A DNA stretch of 64,000 bases from an uncultured Clostridia bacterium (GTDB taxonomy: Bacteria > Bacillota > Clostridia > TANB77 > CAG-508). The notes under the pieces are model-generated. The model saw only the letters and a program-made list of their open reading frames with translations. It was not told where the DNA came from and ran no database searches. Numbering within the stretch: the first letter of the stretch is position 1; each line of letters begins with the position of its first letter. Location of the stretch: contig CALXKE010000005.1 in the NCBI GenBank assembly GCA_944388805.1, positions 24,076 to 88,075 of the forward strand. The letters are read 5' to 3'. Below, one piece after another: positions 35,912 to 45,807 of this stretch. The translations under genes and the position numbers were made by a program.

Positions 35912-36412
35912 ATGTTTATGAGTAATGCTGTGGCTGATAATTATAGAAAATATGGAGGATTGGTTCAATTTAAGTACACAGATCAAAAAGTTGCAGCACA
36001 AAGAGCATTAACGCAAGAAGGTGTTCGTCTACAATCTGAAATAAATAAATATAAAGAAAGTTACAATGGGTATGTAAATAATGTATTACCATATTTATCA
36101 TCAGCAATATCTGATTATGATGGATATACATATAACAAAATCAAAAATGCACTTCGATATTTTGAGGAAAATTATCAAAATAGTGATACTGCTGATAAAA
36201 TGAAAACAACACTTATAGGATATGAAAAATCTACTAAAAGTATAAAAGAAGCTATTCAAAGATTAAAACAAAATGTTGAAAATAGAAAGAAAGAATTAGA
36301 AAATCTAATGAAAGATCTTCAGAATCAATTGTCTGATGTGAAGGCTGTGTATGAGTCTGTAAAAAATACAGCAGTAACAATGCCAGAAGGATATGATACA
36401 ATGCCAGAATAA
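35912..36412 (+). CDS. helical type VII locus protein
   Basis: 166 residues, predicted mostly coiled coil (about 28-150), no signal peptide and no membrane helix. It has the size and character of the small helical partners or substrates coded beside WXG100 genes, but no WXG motif is visible. The start may be ATG 35912 or ATG 35918; the G-rich ribosome site at 35903-35907 lies 4 or 10 bases before them. Function unknown; secretion by the neighbouring system is an inference. Confidence 0.6.
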   Translation: MFMSNAVADNYRKYGGLVQFKYTDQKVAAQRALTQEGVRLQSEINKYKESYNGYVNNVLPYLSSAISDYDGYTYNKIKNALRYFEENYQNSDTADKMKTTLIGYEKSTKSIKEAIQRLKQNVENRKKELENLMKDLQNQLSDVKAVYESVKNTAVTMPEGYDTMPE

Positions 36413-36509
36413 ATACATAAGTAAATGTAATTAACAATACAAAATATATAAAAGGGTTTATAGGTTTAACCCTTAAAAAACCTAAATATATGAGCAAGGA
36501 AGGTAGAAA

Positions 36510-38081
36510 ATGGGTGTAAAGGTAAATACAGATGGGCTACAAAATTGTTCTAAAAAATTAGAAGAATGTGTTTGGGGATTAGAGGATACCAAAAACAATT
36601 TACAAAAATGTAAATTTCCAGATGACGAAAATTATAAAGCAAGTTTTGAAAGAAATTTAAATACAATCAAAACATATACACAACAAACAAAAGAAAAAAT
36701 AGAAAATTATAAAAAAGATGTTAATAATGTCATCAAGGATTTTAACAATGCAGAAGCAAAAAACAAGCAAATTTCCAGTGAAATTATAGCAACTACAGTG
36801 ACAGGTCTGTCAACAAAATATTCTAATAGCGGTTATTCAAATACAACGACACCTTCTGCAGATATACTAGAAGGTATAGATGATGAAGGAATACAAACAG
36901 AAAAACAAGACAATGTAGGAGCATTAGACCAAGATTCCGTTGGATTAAAAGATGATAATGGTGTTCAAACAGATAATCCTACAGATACAGAAATCAATAA
37001 AGATGAACAAGATGTTGGATTAGAAGGAAATGTTCCAGATACACAGGTAGAAGCTGTAATAGAACTTATTTACGGAGAAGATACAACTATTCCTGATGAT
37101 ACAAAGGAAAGAATTGTTGAAGCGATTTCAGAGATTAATAAAACAGAAATTCTTGATGGACTAGATGAAGATATTGCAAATCAAATTCGTGCAGAAATTG
37201 TAAAAGATTATCTTGATGGAGAACTAGAATTAGAGGGGATTGAAGCAGAAGATTTACAAGAATATATTGAAAGTCAACCAAGTATAAAAATACAATTTGA
37301 AATGGATGAGGCACTTGCACGTTTTGATAGTCTAATTGAAAGTGGTGTTTTAACAAAAAATCAAATAAAAACTGTAATAGAAGAGAATATTGAGATACAT
37401 GATGATCAAGAATTTGAGAAACTATATATAGAAAATGGTGGAATAGAAACAGAAGTTTCTAATATTGAATCTTTTTATGATCCAGAAACACAAAAGGTTC
37501 ATATAAGAAATACAGTGGAATCAGAAACAATAACTGTAGCTATTGTTACAGTATTAGGTGATGTTTTATTTTATAATGAGGAAACAGGAGAGATTTCTTA
37601 TAAAAATGTAGAAGATTTAAATCAAGATGTAAATGCAAATATAGGAGATAGTCAAGTAGACTCATCAACAACAGATGTAGAGAATCCAGAAACAGATGTA
37701 AATGCAAATATAGGAGATAATCAAGTAGACTCATCAGCAACAGATGTAGAGAATCCAGAAACAGATGTAAATGCAAATATAGGAGATAATCAAGTAGACT
37801 CATCAGCAACAGATGTAAAGAATCCAGAAACAGATGTAAATGCAAATATAGGAGATAATCAAGTTGATTCATCAGTAACAGATGTAGAAAATCCAGAAGT
37901 AGATGTAAATACCAATATGGGAGATGGTCAAACAGATTCGTCATCAACAAATGTAGAAGATTTTGATACAGATACGACAATAGAAATGCCAGAAAGCGAA
38001 TTTGAAAGAGGAACTTTTACAAATATAGGAAATATAGGTAAAAGTAACACAACAACGAATACATCTAATTCAGAACAATAG
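36510..38081 (+). CDS. WXG100-like protein with acidic tail and 23-residue repeats
   Basis: 523 residues. The N-terminal helical domain (about 1-95) has VWGLED at the expected turn of a WXG100-like hairpin. An acidic middle part (about 120-370) contains a predicted folded segment, and residues about 373-487 are five tandem 23-residue repeats with consensus DVNANIGDNQVDSSATDVENPET, ending in a Thr/Asn/Ser-rich tail. No membrane anchor. It could be a large type VII substrate with a repetitive extended stalk. AAGGAAGG precedes the ATG. Confidence 0.65.
   Translation: MGVKVNTDGLQNCSKKLEECVWGLEDTKNNLQKCKFPDDENYKASFERNLNTIKTYTQQTKEKIENYKKDVNNVIKDFNNAEAKNKQISSEIIATTVTGLSTKYSNSGYSNTTTPSADILEGIDDEGIQTEKQDNVGALDQDSVGLKDDNGVQTDNPTDTEINKDEQDVGLEGNVPDTQVEAVIELIYGEDTTIPDDTKERIVEAISEINKTEILDGLDEDIANQIRAEIVKDYLDGELELEGIEAEDLQEYIESQPSIKIQFEMDEALARFDSLIESGVLTKNQIKTVIEENIEIHDDQEFEKLYIENGGIETEVSNIESFYDPETQKVHIRNTVESETITVAIVTVLGDVLFYNEETGEISYKNVEDLNQDVNANIGDSQVDSSTTDVENPETDVNANIGDNQVDSSATDVENPETDVNANIGDNQVDSSATDVKNPETDVNANIGDNQVDSSVTDVENPEVDVNTNMGDGQTDSSSTNVEDFDTDTTIEMPESEFERGTFTNIGNIGKSNTTTNTSNSEQ
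37626..37970 (+). repeat. five in-frame 69-base tandem repeats
   Basis: Units start at 37626, 37695, 37764, 37833 and 37902. The second and third are almost identical at the DNA level and the last is the most diverged, which points to recent unequal exchange. Confidence 0.9.
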
Positions 38082-38174
38082 CGGGCTTTTTTGAACATTT
38101 TATCTGTTTATAACTTTTTTTATGTTAGTAAAATTTGTGTGCAATCGATAGAGCGAAGCGATGTTCTTGTATTG
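38073..38174 (+). repeat. dispersed intergenic repeat R, copy 1
   Basis: GAACAATAGCGGGCT (38073-38087), beginning in the last codons of the upstream gene, and the 47-base stretch 38128-38174 both match the complement of the region 62993-63124 in the same order. Copy 1 lacks about 30 bases present in copy 2. Confidence 0.75.
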
Positions 38175-38270
38175 GAATAGATAAACTTTTAAAAAGCCAA
38201 AAAAGATTCTTAAATGTAAATAGAATAAAAACTAAGAAATTTATGGAGATGCAGAAGAAGAGGTGTCATT

Positions 38271-41200
38271 ATGCAAATAGTGCTAATAGGCAAAAATACA
38301 CTATATAAACTCTCTTTACCTAAAAATATTGAAGGAAATTATTGGCTAACAGACCAAAAAGAAAAAAAAGAAAAAAAGTTAATCAATGTTGAAGGAAGAG
38401 ATGGTAAATGGCAACTTGTACATAATGATCAAACAAATGTAATTGATCTTAGATTTATTAGTATAGAAGACAAGAGCCATGAAATAAGAGTATATAAGAA
38501 TAGTAATGTCGAAAAGGAAAAAACAATTATTTTAGAAGAATATAAGATGTATGGAATATCTTTTAAGGATTCTAAAGAATTGTTTATTCTTTGTTGTCTA
38601 CCAACTTTCGAAAAAGATTTAATACAATTAGATATAAAAAGACGTGAACCTTTTCTAATAGGAAGTGATCCTAAAAATCCAATATCTTACAGAAATCAGT
38701 TGGTATCAAAAAAACATGCAAAAATTTACTTATATGAAAACAATTGGATGATAGAAAATTATGATGTAAATTTTGGGACTTTTGTTAATGGAAAACCAGT
38801 TATCAAACCACAATTGTTAATGAATGGTGATATTATTTTTATAATGGGATTAAAAATAATCATAATGGGAAATCATCTTTATATTAATAATCCCCAAGAC
38901 AATTTATATTATAGTGCGGGATTTTTTCACATATCAGAAAAAAAAGTAGAAAAAGTTATAAGAGGACAAGATGAAGAAAAAAACATAGAGTTATATGATG
39001 ATAATGAATATTTTTCTAGAGCACCTAGAATTACGAATATTATTGAAAGAGAAAAAGTAAAAATTGATGAACCACCACAGGCTCAAGATAAAGAAGAAAT
39101 GCCACTGATTTTGACATTAGGAACCTCTATGTCTATGGGTGCAATTATGCTAGTATCTGTGTATAATGCGATAGATGGTTCTATTACTGGAACATCTACC
39201 ACAAAACAAACAGTAACTTCTCTAATTATTGCTGTGGCAATGCTTGTTAGTATCATATTATTTCCAATTTTAACTGCAAAATATAATAGAAAAAAGAAAC
39301 AAAGATATGAGGAAAAACGTCAAAAACGATATAAAGAATATTTAATGAAGAAAAAAGATCATATAACACAAATCATGCAGAAACAAAAAGACATATTATA
39401 TGAAAACAATTTGTCTCCAGAGGAATGTACACAAATCATACTAAATAAAAGTGGTCGATTGTGGGAAAGAAAAATAGATGATTATGATTTCCTTACAGTA
39501 AGATTAGGTGTGGGTGATGTAGATACAGAAATTGATATACAATATCCAGAAGAAAAATTTATGATGGAAGATGATAATTTAATAGATATTTTAAATGATA
39601 TAGCAGATAGTTCTAAAGTGATTAAATCTGCACCGATTACAGTATCTCTTACAGAAAAAAATGTATCAGCTTTAATTGTAAAGAAAAATGAAAATATTGA
39701 TAACTTTTTGAGAAATTTAATTATACAATTAATCACTTTTCAAAGTTATGAAGATCTAAAATTAGTATTTTTGTTAAATCAAAATGGGGCAAAAGAGTTA
39801 GAATATGCCAAAATGCTACCACATGTTTGGAGTAGAGATAAACAAATTCGTTTTTTCACACATGATGAAGAAGAAATGAAAGATATTTCAAAATATCTGG
39901 AGGTAGAACTACAAAATAGATTACAATATAGAGATAAAGATTATAAATCATTTAAGCCATATTATTTAATAATAACAAATGATTATAAGAAAATAGAAAA
40001 TTTAAAATTTATAACAGAAGTTTTGAAACAAAAACAAAATATGGGATTTAGTATTTTGTGTATAACAAATGATTTGTTACAATTACCAAATGAATGTAAA
40101 ACATTTATCGATTTAGATATGGTAGCTAAAAAAGGAATGATATTTGAAAATGAAATATCTTCAACAAACCAAAGACAAATAACATTTGATAATTCTGTAA
40201 AAATATTTTTTGAAAAAATATGTCAAAAAATATCTAATATACCAATTCGATATACAGAAACAGGCGGATATTTATTACCTAATAATTATACATTTTTAGA
40301 AATGTATGATGTGGGTAGAATCGAACAATTAAATGTATTAGAAAGATGGCATAAAAATGATTCTACTTTATCATTAAAAGCACCAATAGGTATTGACCCG
40401 ACAGGTTCACACATATTTTTGGATATTCATGAAAAATTCCATGGACCACATGGTTTGATTGCAGGTAGTACAGGTTCAGGAAAGAGTGAATTTATTATAA
40501 CTTATATTCTATCACTTGCTATTAATTATCAACCAGAAGATGTGACGTTTATATTAATAGATTATAAAGGTGGAGGTTTAGCAGGAGCATTTGTAAAAGG
40601 TAATATTAAGCTACCCCATCTAGTTGGAACAATAACCAATATAGATACTCAACGGACTTCAAAGATCATTAGCCTCAATACAAAGTGAGTTGAGAAGAAG
40701 ACAAGTTATGTTTAATGAGGCAAGAAATATGACAGATGGTGGAACCATTGATATTTATAAATATCAAAAGTTATATCATGATGGCGTAGTTAATAAACCA
40801 ATACCACATTTGTTAATCATCTGTGATGAGTTTGCTGAATTAAAACAACAACAACCAGAATTTATGGACGAATTAATGAGTGTTTCAAGAATTGGACGTA
40901 GCTTAGGAGTACATCTAATATTAGCAACACAAAAACCAGCAGGTATTGTTAATGATCAAATTCGTAGTAATAGTAAGTTCGCAGTATGTTTAAAAGTACA
41001 AGAAAAAGAAGATAGTGTTGATGTTATTAAAAGACCAGATGCAGCAACATTAAAAACGGCAGGACAATTCTATTTACAAGTAGGAAATGATGAATATTTT
41101 GTAATGGGACAATCTGGTTGGGCAGGTGCTTCATATTATCCTTCTGATGTTATAGAAAAGAAAGTAGACAATTCAATACAATTAATATCTGATATTGGAA

Positions 41201-42870
41201 CACCAATAAAACAAGTAGATGATGCTGTACAAAAAGTGTTAATTGACAAAGGAGAACAATTAACCAACATTGTAAAATACATAGATGCATTAGGAAAACA
41301 ACAAGGAATAAACATGCAACCACTATGGTTAGATAATATTCCAGAAACAATTTTTGTGAAAGATATTAGAAAGAAATATCAAGTAAAAGTTAAAGAGAAT
41401 GTTATAAACCCAATTATTGGTGAATATGATGATCCATATAATCAAAGACAAGGTTTGGTAGAACTAAATCTTTCCGAGTCAGGAAATACCATTATCTATG
41501 GTAATGCTGAAAGTGGAAAAGAGACATTTTTAAGTACAATGGTATATGATTTAATTACAACATATACAAGTGAAGAAATGCAACTATATTTATTGGATTT
41601 TGGAACAGAAGCATTAAAAATATATCGTGATAGTCCACAAGTAGGAGATGTTGTATTTATTAATGATAAAGAAAAAATTGATAGATTTTTTGGTATGCTT
41701 CAAGAAATTATGAAAGAGAGAAAAGAAGAACTATTAGAATACAATGGTGATTATAACTTATATTTAAAGACAAGTGGTAAAAAAATGCCGATGATTATTG
41801 TTGTTATCAATAACTGGGATGTGTTTTCAGAAACATATGGCATGGAATATGAAGATGAATTTCAAACAATTGAAAGAGAAAGTACAAAATGTGGAATTGT
41901 ATTTGTCGTTACAACAAGTTCCTATAGTTCTATGAGATATCGATTAACACAAAATTTTAAAAAGAAAATAGCATTACAATTAAATGATGAAAATGATTAT
42001 TATAACATTTTTGATAGTGTAGGTAAAAAGAGACCATCACATATATTTGGTAGAGGATTATTAGAAATGGAAGATGGAGAAATTTATGAATTCCAAACAG
42101 CCAAAATATGTGAGCCAGAACAATATACTCAAAAAATAAAAGAAACAATAGAAAAATTGCAAGAAAAACAAAATATAAAAGCAAGTTCTATTCCAATTTT
42201 ACCAAATAGGGTTACATTCGAAAGTGTGAAACCATATGTAAAAGATTTAACACAAATTCCTATAGGAATTATTGAAAAAAATCTAAAAACATCTCTATAT
42301 GATTTCAAGAGAAATTTTGCAACAATAATAACTTCAAAAAATATGGAAAATGCAGTACAATTTACTGCGAATATTTTAGAAGAGATTAAATCTTTAAAAA
42401 ATGTGCATATGATTATTTTTGATGCGGAAAGAGCATTAATATCAAAAAAGGTAGATTTAAAAGAAGAATATTCTACATTCATTTCGAATATTAATAAAGA
42501 TGTAAAAAATCATACAATATGTGTATTCATTGGTATCGATAAGTTTTTAGCAGATTATGCAAATGTAGAAAGTCCTTTTAATGCAGTTATAAAACAGTTA
42601 GAAGAAAAAGAAAATTATAGTGTTATTATAGTAGAAAATGCCAATAAATTAAAAACGCATGAATTTGAAGACTGGTATAAGAATTATATTTCAAAAGAAA
42701 ACGGCATTTGGGTAGGAAATGGAATTGATAATCAATACTTAATAACAATTAATTCAAGTAGAAAAGAGTTAGTTAATAATTGTGGAGGTAGTTTTGGATA
42801 TATAATAAAAGAAGGTATAGCAACATTAGTAAAGCTTTTAGAAATGAAAGAGGATGATGATTATGAATAA
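38271..42870 (+). CDS. essC: EssC-type type VII secretion ATPase, split by +1 frameshift at CGG
   Basis: Merged length about 1532 residues, normal for EssC. Order: forkhead-associated domains (about 5-205, with VSKKHAKIY), two membrane helices (about 280-345), then FtsK/SpoIIIE domains. The first ATPase has GSTGSGKS (732-739) and LLIICDEFAEL; the second has a degenerate GNAESGKE (about 1077-1084); the third has no Walker A. The first frame stops at 40686-40688; before that the zero-frame codon CGG (40653-40655) marks the break, and skipping its C leads to GLQRSLASIQSELRRRQ, the conserved path. EssC drives export of WXG100 proteins. Confidence 0.9.
40653..40655 (+). other. CGG codon at the essC frame break
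   Basis: Zero frame reads CAA CGG ACT. Skipping the C gives CAA, then GGA CTT CAA AGA and opens the second frame through to 42870. Confidence 0.75.
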
Positions 42871-43114
42871 AATATTAATAAGTGTACATGTTCCTGCATT
42901 AGAAGAAATTTATGATTTCTGGATTCCTATAAATAAAAAAATATATAGAATTATACTTTTGCTTATAAAAATTATTAATGAAAGTAGTGGGGATTATTAT
43001 AGACCTACAACAATGCCTTTATTATATGACAAACTTACGGCGCAAGCATATGATATTAATTTGACTGTGAAAGAGAATCATATAGGAAATGGAACAGAAA
43101 TGATATTGATTTAA
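42863..43114 (+). CDS. esaB: EsaB/YukD-like ubiquitin-fold protein
   Basis: 83 residues from ATG 42863, overlapping the essC stop by 8 bases. The pattern of strands (ILISVHVPALEEIYDFWIP) and a central helix ending in a beta strand (GTEMILI) fits the YukD/EsaB ubiquitin-like family, a small regulatory or accessory part of type VII systems in Firmicutes. No EssA, EssB or EsaA gene follows; a terminator does. Confidence 0.75.
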   Translation: MNKILISVHVPALEEIYDFWIPINKKIYRIILLLIKIINESSGDYYRPTTMPLLYDKLTAQAYDINLTVKENHIGNGTEMILI

Positions 43115-43120
43115 TGAATA

Positions 43121-43167
43121 AAAAACACACTTTATATTATCATATATGGAATATAAAGTGTGTTTTT
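43121..43167 (+). terminator. terminator of the type VII locus
   Basis: A perfect 18-bp stem (43121-43138 with 43150-43167), A-rich on the left and T-rich on the right. A second 10-bp hairpin (43168-43177 with 43206-43215) follows without a T run. Confidence 0.9.
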
Positions 43168-43261
43168 GTTTAGACCAGAATATCCTTCTCTCAGCTATGC
43201 TACTTTGGTCTAAACAGAAGCAAAAGTGTTAACATAAGAATAAGAAGTATGCCAATAAATA

Positions 43262-43290
43262 TTGATTTTTCCAATGTAATATATTATAAT
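43262..43290 (+). promoter_or_regulatory. tRNA promoter
   Basis: TTGATT at 43262-43267 and TATAAT at 43285-43290, 17-base spacer, 13 bases before the mature tRNA end. Confidence 0.8.
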
Positions 43291-43303
43291 ATTTTTTGTA
43301 TAT

Positions 43304-43379
<76 letters not shown>

Positions 43380-43446
43380 ATTGGCTATATGCCAATTATA
43401 TTAGTAACTTATAAATAATAATTTGTTAAGTAGGAGGAATGAACAG

Positions 43447-43959
43447 ATGAAAAAGAAACGGAGAAAAAGAGAATTAACAGTAAAACAGGTGAAAACAATA
43501 GCGTCCATCATTAGCATTTGCTTTTTTCTTGGTGTTATAATTATAGATGTCTCCCATGTAGACTTCAATAATATAAATATAGAAAATGCTATTTTGGAAA
43601 GAATAGGGTACTATATAATACTTCTGATGGGCACAATATTGATTTATCGCTTGATATTAATTTTTGGAAAAGTCCCTAAAAAAGAATGGGAAGAAGAAGA
43701 CTACAAGATAAGAGCAGAAATTATGGAAATGTTGTCCAAAACAGAATTTAAAGAGGTGAGTTTTCAGATTAAAGATCCTGAAAGTTCAGTAGAGATGTTG
43801 ATGGACATCTTAGCGGCAGAAGGGTGCAAATTCTATGCGAAATTTGATGATGAAAAAGATGGAATTATCATTAAATGCATAGACAAACGTGGTGAAAAGA
43901 TTTACGAAAATATAATAAAAAATGGATTGTATTTTAAAAAATTTTTCAAAGTTTCATAA
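43447..43959 (+). CDS. small membrane protein, unknown, with an in-frame CGG
   Basis: 170 residues: a very basic start (KKKRRKREL), two membrane helices (about 22-42 and 55-78) and a cytoplasmic acidic domain. AGGAGG lies about 9 bases before ATG 43447. Codon 5 is CGG (43459-43461), the only in-frame CGG I found outside the four frame breaks; a +1 shift there would stop after five more codons, so this gene either reads CGG as an amino acid or its true start is downstream. Codon choice (GTC, TCC, GAC) is a little less AT-biased than in its neighbours. No family recognised. Confidence 0.7.
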   Translation: MKKKRRKRELTVKQVKTIASIISICFFLGVIIIDVSHVDFNNINIENAILERIGYYIILLMGTILIYRLILIFGKVPKKEWEEEDYKIRAEIMEMLSKTEFKEVSFQIKDPESSVEMLMDILAAEGCKFYAKFDDEKDGIIIKCIDKRGEKIYENIIKNGLYFKKFFKVS

Positions 43960-43966
43960 GTAAAGA

Positions 43967-44010
43967 TAAAATGCGAGAGGGTGTTATATAAAACATAATC
44001 TCGCATTTTA
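43967..44010 (+). terminator. hairpin terminator
   Basis: A 12-bp stem (TAAAATGCGAGA, 43967-43978, with its complement 43999-44010). The following 200 bases up to tadA contain ACGTTGCACAGAAAAAT, also found near 48030, and nothing else I recognise. Confidence 0.6.
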
Positions 44011-44211
44011 CACTTACCTTTGAAGATTAACCTAGCAAAAAACGACGTTGCACAGAAAAATCTTTACTAAAATCTTGGTATATAAAGATATTACCAATCA
44101 TCAATACTCTCTAGACAAAAGGTAGTTTTTATAATAAAATACAGTTAGATAAGAAAATGCAAATAATAAAAATGTTTTGCTAATATAGATATTACAAAAA
44201 ATGGAGGAAAT

Positions 44212-44667
44212 ATGGAAGAAAAATTTATGCAAGAAGCTCTAAAAGAGGCAAAAAAGGCATATGATAAATTAGAAGTTCCCGTAGGGTGTGTCATTGTAAA
44301 AGATGGAAAAATAATTAGCAGAGGACACAATGTAAAAGAAACGAAAAAAGATAGCACAAAACATGCTGAAATGATTGCCATACAAAAAGCAAGCAAAAAA
44401 CTAGATTCTTGGAGATTATTAGATTGCGAAATGTATGTGACATTAGAACCATGTAGTATGTGCGCAGGTGCAATTATTAATGCAAGAATCAAAAAACTAT
44501 ACATAGGCACATTAGATGAAAAAACAGGTGCGGCAGGTTCGGTTTTAAATTTATTTGAAGATTATCCATTTAATCACAAAGTAGAAGTGGAAACAGGAAT
44601 ATTAAAGACAGAATGTGAAATGATTTTAAAAGATTTTTTTAAGGAATTAAGAAAATCAAAAAAATAA
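44212..44667 (+). CDS. tadA: tRNA adenosine(34) deaminase TadA
   Basis: 151 residues. The zinc and proton-transfer residues are His51, Glu53 (HAEM) and Cys81, Cys84 (PCSMC), as in all TadA enzymes. It converts A34 of tRNA-Arg(ACG) to inosine, which reads CGU, CGC and CGA but not CGG. That limit is relevant to the CGG frame breaks in this window. GGAGG precedes the ATG. The order tadA-SRP RNA-dnaX-ybaB-recR is conserved with Bacillus. Confidence 0.95.
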   Translation: MEEKFMQEALKEAKKAYDKLEVPVGCVIVKDGKIISRGHNVKETKKDSTKHAEMIAIQKASKKLDSWRLLDCEMYVTLEPCSMCAGAIINARIKKLYIGTLDEKTGAAGSVLNLFEDYPFNHKVEVETGILKTECEMILKDFFKELRKSKK

Positions 44668-44727
44668 GAATGTTCAACATAATAGTAAATGGTAGCTTAT
44701 ATTATTACGCAAATAAAACTAGGGAGT

Positions 44728-44756
44728 TTGACGAAACGTAAAAAATACTGTATAAT
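44728..44756 (+). promoter_or_regulatory. sigma-A promoter
   Basis: TTGACG at 44728-44733 and TATAAT at 44751-44756 with a 17-base spacer, 27 bases before the next gene. Confidence 0.75.
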
Positions 44757-44782
44757 ATATCAATATTTATCGGGAGGAAGAT

Positions 44783-45535
44783 ATGATTGATAAATTAAAA
44801 AAGTTAACCAAAACAAAGAGTTTTCATATTTGCATGATAATGGTTATTATTGTGGTTATATTATTTGTAGTAGGTATGTTAGTCTTAAGATACAGTGTAG
44901 AGGGAGAAACCAATATGCCATTCAATTTAAGTAAAATTACCATTATTAGTACACAAGAAGGCATAGATGATGGGCAGACAAATACAAGATGGTCATTTGA
45001 TGTGCATCAAATAAATGATATTTATCTATATATTGACAAAAATGATGCATATGACAAAACAGAAATTATAAAATCTGTTCGTGTAGATAATTTTCAAATA
45101 GAAGCTAAGAATACTGATAATATAAAATTATATAAACCAGATGCAACAGAAGAAAATCTTATATTTCAATATAATGATGATGATATTATACAAAGCTTAG
45201 AATATACAGGAGATGTAGAATCAGACTTAAAAAACTTAAAAATATCTAACCAAGGTGGTATTATTGCCTTTAGATGTTCCAATAATAATGTGGCAAAATA
45301 TCAATCTGATGAAGAAGAAATTAACCATAGTGAATTATTAAAAAAGGCTGGTGTTACAGAGGAAGATTTAAAAGTGAATCTAACATTTCAATTAACAATT
45401 ACATTAGAAAGTGGTAAAGAATATCAAGCAGAAATAAAAACAGAATTACCAACAGGAAATGTGATAGAAGAGGGAAGTAGTTCTATAGAAATTACAGATT
45501 TAGAAAATATTGTATTTAAAAGAATTCATAACTAA
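44783..45535 (+). CDS. membrane-anchored exported protein, unknown
   Basis: 250 residues. A short basic N-terminus and one transmembrane helix (about 15-40) are followed by an exported, beta-rich domain (PFNLSKITIISTQEG onward, with regular hydrophobic/polar alternation). The anchor and domain resemble conserved but uncharacterised clostridial proteins. GGGAGG lies 7 bases before the ATG, and it has its own strong promoter. It sits between tadA and the SRP RNA gene. No function inferred. Confidence 0.65.
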   Translation: MIDKLKKLTKTKSFHICMIMVIIVVILFVVGMLVLRYSVEGETNMPFNLSKITIISTQEGIDDGQTNTRWSFDVHQINDIYLYIDKNDAYDKTEIIKSVRVDNFQIEAKNTDNIKLYKPDATEENLIFQYNDDDIIQSLEYTGDVESDLKNLKISNQGGIIAFRCSNNNVAKYQSDEEEINHSELLKKAGVTEEDLKVNLTFQLTITLESGKEYQAEIKTELPTGNVIEEGSSSIEITDLENIVFKRIHN

Positions 45536-45553
45536 ATTATTCTAAAATAACAC

Positions 45554-45582
45554 TTGATTAAATAGAAAAATCAGTATATAAT
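45554..45582 (+). promoter_or_regulatory. SRP RNA promoter
   Basis: TTGATT at 45554-45559 and TATAAT at 45577-45582, 17-base spacer. Confidence 0.8.
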
Positions 45583-45608
45583 ACAAATGGTATATTATTT
45601 AATCTTTG

Positions 45609-45701
45609 TATGGAGAGTATCCAATAAAGACCTATGAATCTTGTCAGGTCCGGAAGGAAGCAGCAATAAGTAGTTTATCTTTATGTGGTATACTTTCCAT
45701 A
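45609..45701 (+). ncRNA. ffs: signal recognition particle RNA, small bacterial type
   Basis: The conserved domain IV core GTCAGGTCCGGAAGGAAGCAG is present, and the ends pair as a long stem (TATGGAGAGTAT with GTATACTTTCCATA). This RNA binds Ffh and targets membrane proteins. Ends were set from the stem and may be off by a few bases. Confidence 0.95.
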
Positions 45702-45807
45702 GAGAGATTAAATAGTAGGACCATTTTTTATATTATAGGAAAGTGCATTTCCTATGATACAAGAAACAACATTGTTAAGCGGGAAAAGTATAAAGGATGT
45801 GATAATT

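Noticed and set aside
37626-37970. CRISPR-like regular repeats
   Set aside because: Units are contiguous with no spacers and are in-frame coding repeats; no cas genes are present.
37546-37980. Leu/His-rich minus-strand frame of 144 residues
   Set aside because: It is the antisense shadow of the 69-base coding repeats.
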